Positions 59,314 to 64,000 of a stretch of DNA of 64,000 nucleotides are shown here, piece after piece. The DNA comes from Sorghum bicolor (lineage: Eukaryota > Streptophyta > Magnoliopsida > Poales > Poaceae): contig NC_012871.2 of NCBI RefSeq assembly GCF_000003195.3, forward strand, positions 1,847,997 through 1,911,996. The letters run 5' to 3'. The first letter of the stretch is position 1. Each line of letters opens with the position of its first letter. The notes under the pieces are model-generated. The model made no database searches and had not been told where the DNA came from. It worked only from the letters and a program-made list of their open reading frames with translations. Made by a program: the position numbers and the translations under genes.

Positions 59314-59564
59314 ACAGGAGGTTGATTTCTCTGTACCAAGAAATCAGACAGGTTTTCACATCCCAAAGCATTACAATAACATAAGCACAAGCACAACCAA
59401 CAACAAAATTAACCTCACTTACAAATTGCCACTAGTAAACCTACAGGAGATTGATTTCTGTACCAAGAAATCAGACAGGTTTTCATATCCCAAAGCATTA
59501 CAACAGAAGCACACAACCAACATTAAAACTAACGTCAGTTACAAATCGCCACTAGTAAACCTAC
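59314..59564. repeat. 129-bp tandem duplication in the BTB gene 3' flank
   Basis: acaggag(g/a)ttgatttct...gtaccaagaaatcagacaggttttca through cactagtaaacctaca occurs twice (59314-59442, 59443-59564) with few differences. It probably lies in the 3' UTR of the minus-strand BTB gene. Confidence 0.92.
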
Positions 59565-59720
59565 ACTCTACTCTCCCTTCTCCAGCATCTTCTAATTGAA
59601 GCCAAGTCTCCTACCACTGAAACTTGCAAGAAAACCATCATTGCTGACTTGTTCCAACACTGTGAGTTGCAAAACCGCAACCAGCACCATGGACTGTTAT
59701 TCTAAGCAATTGCAGGACGA

Positions 59721-62372
59721 TCAGTGCCGCCCCGACCGCGACGACGAGCTCCCGCCCCCGAGCTGCTGCTGCTGCTGCTCGGCATACGGCCTGACGAAGG
59801 TGCGCCTCCACCAGACCTCGAACGCCCTCTGCAGGTTGGGGCACCCATCTCCGGCCTTGAGGAACCGACCCAGCCATGCGAGCAGCACGGCCTGCTGGTC
59901 CTCCAGGGGCAGCGTCAGGATGGCCTGCCCGATGCCGTCCTCCACCACGGCGCGGTCGAACCACCGGCACCCGTGCTGCAGCCACCGGTAGTCGTCCATC
60001 AGCGGCTGCAGCCACACGTCGAGCAGCCGCCGCCGCGTCTCCTTGGACGGCAGCGCCTCGCCTTTCCCGATCGCCACCAGCAGCCTCGCCGTCACGCAGC
60101 TCACCAGGTGGCGGTGCATCACGGGTATCTTGGGGTGCAGCTCCGCCAGCTCCGCCTGGCTGGCCCAGATCACCGTCAGTTCGTCGGCTGCGTTCCGGTC
60201 TGATAGGATCTCGGCTAGCCAGAGCAGGTTATCGGCCTCCAGAGCAATCTTTCTGAACGTCTGTTCTTTGCTGCTGCCTGAAGATTCTTCGCCCGCGAGC
60301 TCTTCAGGATTGGAAGCTTGGCGAGACAGTGCCAGCAGGGAATCCAGGCAGTTCTGGAAACAGCTGTACAAGGTCATGATGCAGGAGGAATCTGCTGCTG
60401 AAGAACCATGGGAGCAGACATTGCTGTTCTCCTTGAAAAGCTTCAGGACCAGAGATTTCATCTCGCGGCGGCCTCTGTCCTCACTGCTCTTCAGCACCAG
60501 GTCAATGATATGTGCAAGAGTGTCGTTCGGAGGATTTGTTAGGACGTCAGATGTCACTCTCCTTAGCAAGGGGTTAGCTCTGTGATCCTCGTCGTGCAGC
60601 TGCCGTATGGACGACACGACATTTTCTTCCTCGTCACCGACCCAAGGAACAGCTTCCAGGTAATCTAAGCATGACATGATGCATGCACGGAAGCCTAGTG
60701 ATTCTGCGACCTACAGACAAACAAAATGTAAAAATGATATGTAAGTTAAGAAGTCAAATTTGCTTTACAAAATCCAGTTGATCGTTCATAAATAATTTGC
60801 AAAAAAGGAAATCTTAAACAGCCATTTTCAGACAATCATGCTCTACATTTGATTCAGAGAACTTGTTTCACAGCTATTAACTCAATATACAAAAGGCATG
60901 GAACCGTACCTAAATTCAGATCAGCCTACCTAAATTGTGACTGACCAACTATACATTGACAGAGTTTCAACTATGCATTGTTTGTCACATTCTATTGCAG
61001 GTGAGTGTATCATAACTCATAAGAATATGAATAAATATGAGCAGTGGTCCTAAAATGTGATAGCAAGAAATAGACATAGAAACTGCATTAGAAAAGACAT
61101 AGTAACATATTCAGCTAGATCTAATCAGAATCTTAATTTTGCAAGATTATAGTTCCACGAAACACAGTGTGAATTAGTGAAGTTTCAGTTAGCATAAAGG
61201 GCATTAAAATTTGTGGATTGAAATCACAAAGAGGCCCTAAAGTTTGAAATTTTTAAACAAGCACAATTTTGTGGAATAGACCACTTTTAGCTGATGCACC
61301 TAAATAATATCAATAAAATGCTCAATTTACCTAGGGTTAAAAATAACATGCTGTATAACGATATGACCAAGTGGCAAACCAAACCATCAGAGTAGTGTCC
61401 AATTTACCAAAGCAGCATTGACTAGCCGTAACATTTTTTTAAGCAATGATAGTTCGTTCTTATAAAAATGCCAATACTTTTTTATATATAATCTGCCGCT
61501 ACATTAAGCTACAGTTTAAACATCCCTAGTTAGGTCTTAGATGAGGAGTTATATCAGTTTAAACTTTGTCATTGTTTTGAACCACTACTGTCCATGCATG
61601 CTTCAACTGTTCAACATTTCTGAATAATATATATTAGAATATGCATACGGACAAATTTATATAGCAAATGAAGACAGAAGAAAAAATCAAATGAAAAATT
61701 GGCAAATGAGGAAACTGTGGTAGGAGCAACCTTCAAGATTCGCAGAACCCGTGGAACATTTTGCTTGATAAGCCTCTGCTTGACATCCTTGCAGTACATC
61801 AACCCAACAGTCTCGACATAAATCTCCACATCCTCACAATCTGGCACCTCAATGCATGCCACCGGAGACTGCCTCGAGATTCTATCGGCAAAAAAGGTAC
61901 TATTTTCAGCAAGGATGTTCTTGTGAACAATCATCTTCACAGCGACCCCTTCCTTGCCATGCAGCACAACCTTCAGATCACTCGTGCCAAGCTGCCCAAA
62001 TCCGACCGAGATCTTATGCTGCTTTGGTCGTTTCTCAGGTGCTGGTACAGGTACTACCTTTGGTGGATCAGGGGCAGCAACAGCATCTGCAGGAGGGCAT
62101 ACCTGCTCATCTGAATTGGTTCTAGACCTAGTAGGAGTGGACTGTGCTCTCTTCTCTGAAGAAATGGTTGGCGCCCTCTGAACCGAGGACGCCTTCGATG
62201 GCGCAGGGGATGCTCCCCCTCTAGTCCTGCCCTGCTGGTTTGGGCTCTTTGCTGTCTTCTGAAGCGCGGCCTGTGATGGACAGCACCAGAATCCTTCTGG
62301 GGTGACGGCAATGGGCACATTTCTAATCCTTGGTGGCTGGCCATCCAGCCTACCAATCTTGAACTCTGCCAT
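59721..62372 (-). CDS. BTB/POZ domain protein (At3g50780-like), two coding exons
   Basis: Exon 1 61731-62372 (214 codons) and exon 2 59721-60710 join in phase 0 (donor AAG|GTTGCT, acceptor ctgtag) to give 543 residues. The N-terminus MAEFKIGRLDGQPPRIRNVPIAVTPEGFWCC is the hallmark of one plant BTB subfamily. After a Ser/Pro-rich linker (35-110) the BTB fold covers about 130-195 (TSDLKVVLHGKEGVAVKMIVHKNILAENSTFF; VEIYVETVGLMYC). It is followed by LEAVPWVGDEEE and a helical C-terminal region (LLDVWLQPLMDDYRWLQ; LAWLGRFLKAGDGCPNLQRAFEVWWRRTF). BTB proteins often bridge substrates to CUL3 E3 ligases, but this subfamily has no firm substrate (family knowledge). The C-terminus is low-complexity Gln/Gly/Ser. 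Confidence 0.93.
60711..61730 (-). other. BTB gene intron 1
   Basis: 1,020-bp AT-rich intron between the coding exons. No nested gene or MITE recognised. Confidence 0.75.
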
Positions 62373-62417
62373 GACTATCTTATGAACAAGCCTGTATCTT
62401 CCTTCAGAGCTGGCTAA

Positions 62418-63151
62418 CTGAAACGTTTATTTGGTCTTCAGAGGTTTATTTATGATTTGTGAACGGTGCTAATGTGCACACCTGAAGCACAAGAGTCGCA
62501 GTGTTTAGTTCGGATTTCAGGCAAACGGACTGAATAGGAATTTACATGTAGTGTGTATATCCATCCAGAATGCTAATTAAGAAACAAGAAAGCATCGCAA
62601 CATTCAGGTTCTCCAGATTTCCTAGCGCTCAATAATTGGAGCCTGGAACCTTTGACCAAACAAGAGTAGTTCGGATCCCTATCCAAACTGTACCGAGTTA
62701 GCAAATTCGAAGCGGGAGCACTTAAAACAGTATAAAACAACTAGTAGAACCACAAGAACAGGAACCAACAACATACTGAACCTCAATATTGAATGGAAAC
62801 AAATGTCTAATATATTCCATCAAATTGGCCGTTTCTATGACCCAAAAGCTACTCTAAATTACAATCCCACATTCCCCACCCCCCCTCTCCAAATTAAGAC
62901 TGTAAAGTAAAAAATTCCGGCTCCGCTCACCAGTATCAGTAGACAAGTAGCAAATTCGAACATCACATAACTAGCACATAGTTAAAGGCAAATAGAAGAG
63001 GCGGCCAAGAAGCATTCTTTTCTCTTTTTTTTTTTTTTTGGTTCGGACGAAGTTGGCCAAGAATTACCTCTGTCGCATCACATTCCGGCTCGGCTCACCA
63101 ATCAATCAATAAGGAAAAGAAGAGAGGCAGAGGGGAGGAGGCTTCACTCAC
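62418..63151 (-). other. Putative 5' UTR intron of the BTB gene
   Basis: On the minus strand a strong donor (GTGAGT at 63151-63146) follows a CAGCCGCGG-type leader, and acceptor gtttcag ends at 62418, 45 bases before the ATG. The placement is from consensus only. Confidence 0.5.
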
Positions 63152-63159
63152 AATCACAG

Positions 63160-64000
63160 CCGCAGCACTTCTTCGTCCCTCCTCCCTCCTTGGAGAGCAG
63201 GCTGGCGGGGGCAAGCGAGCGAGGAGGAGCGGTGAAGAGAAAGCAGAGCAGCAGACTAGCTAGCGAGCAGAGGAGGCGCCTAAGGGCAGGTAAGCAGTGA
63301 AGCTAGGCGCGGCGGGCATGAACGCATCACCACTACCTCCTGCATCTCCTTTTCCCCATCAGCAATCAGTGGTGCCCCCGCTTTAGCCCGCTAGCACACC
63401 GCGGCCGCCATCATGCCGCCTCCCGCCTTGCTCCTCCTCCCTCAAGATCTCATCTTTTTTTGAGCTTCCTTTTTTTCCTTCTACCCTCCCTCCCCCTTCC
63501 TCTTCGCACTCGCACACAGACCCAAAGAGCGATTAGAGCTTGTTTCCACTTGCACACCCCCGTTTCCCGTTGCGTGCTGCGGCAGCGGCTACTGGTGGCC
63601 GTGTTGCATCGCCATCGTAGCAGCAGCAGGGGGCTGGCAGGCAGGGGACTGTAGAAGCAAGCAGCAGCAGAGTACTGGGGCGTGTCGCTTCCGGCGTCTT
63701 TGCTCCCTTGATTGGGCTCAGAGCATCTCGGTCACACTCTCACGGTTTCCACTGCGATTCATCACACAACTCGACCACTCCAGTGTCAGTCACTCCTCCT
63801 CGAGGCCGAGTCGCTCGCATGGAGAAAGATTTTTACTGCAGCTTTCTCCACCCGAGGCCGAGGACCCTGACGATGCGGTGGCGGGGCCCACACGTCAGGG
63901 TCATGTTTTCCCGTGGTATGTGTGCAGCGTGGCAGCCTGGGTTTTTGGTTTCTGGTTTCTCGAATCTGGGGGCGCTGCCATTGCTTTGACTGCTGCCCGT
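63160..64000. other. BTB gene leader/promoter and distal DNA, no gene seen
   Basis: CT/GA-rich sequence at 63160-63300 suits a transcript leader on the minus strand. Plus-strand frames at 63460-63989 show no family resemblance. Confidence 0.4.

Noticed and set aside
63460..63989. Plus-strand frames at the right edge
   Set aside because: No family resemblance; they lie in the presumed distal promoter of the minus-strand BTB gene.

Overview
This window is plant nuclear DNA from a grass. The best fit is Sorghum bicolor or a close Andropogoneae relative. That identification is an inference from many copies of one MITE family with GGCCTTGTTTAGTT ends, CACTA, MuDR-like and Helitron elements, high-GC grass exons in AT-rich intergenic DNA, and plant-only gene families. 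Nothing in it looks bacterial, organellar or viral.

Layout. 1-1365 is the end of one CACTA transposon, carrying a foldback MITE. 2303-3314 is exon 2 of a type III polyketide synthase (chalcone/alkylresorcinol synthase superfamily). Its last codons are split by a 12.6-kb CACTA element (3315-15895, TAG target duplication), and the final codons lie at 15899-15908. On its minus strand the CACTA carries a small GRF-type zinc-finger gene (apparently intact), a TNP2 transposase broken by three in-frame stops, and a multi-exon plant-transposase/Ulp1-protease gene broken by several stops and frameshifts. It also holds an eight-copy ~168-bp AT-rich tandem array and a ~160-bp palindrome. 15.9-27.7 kb is gene-poor: (TAA)66, a 1-kb trinucleotide array, a (TA)n-flanked Micron-like element and many MITEs. 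A single-exon PADRE/DUF4228 gene lies at 28.1-28.7 kb. A MuDR-like element with a perfect 9-bp target duplication occupies 30617-33538, with two convergent gene remnants. A Helitron at 35432-37335 carries a RING-H2 gene fragment and sits inside a MITE.

The 39.4-63.2 kb part holds three ordinary multi-exon minus-strand genes: PDV2 (chloroplast division), a MIP1-type leucine-zipper/DUF547 protein (11 coding exons, one GC-AG intron) and a BTB/POZ protein. MITEs, a solo LTR nested in a Stowaway element, and several local tandem duplications separate them.

The host genes are unrelated in function, as is normal for a plant chromosome, and form no operon or cluster. The most notable biology is transposon nesting whose order can be read from target-site duplications, and two host-gene events: the CACTA insertion at the end of the polyketide synthase and the RING-H2 capture by a Helitron. 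I found no convincing new biological system. Exon boundaries were read by eye from splice consensus, frame continuity and family similarity, and have no transcript support.
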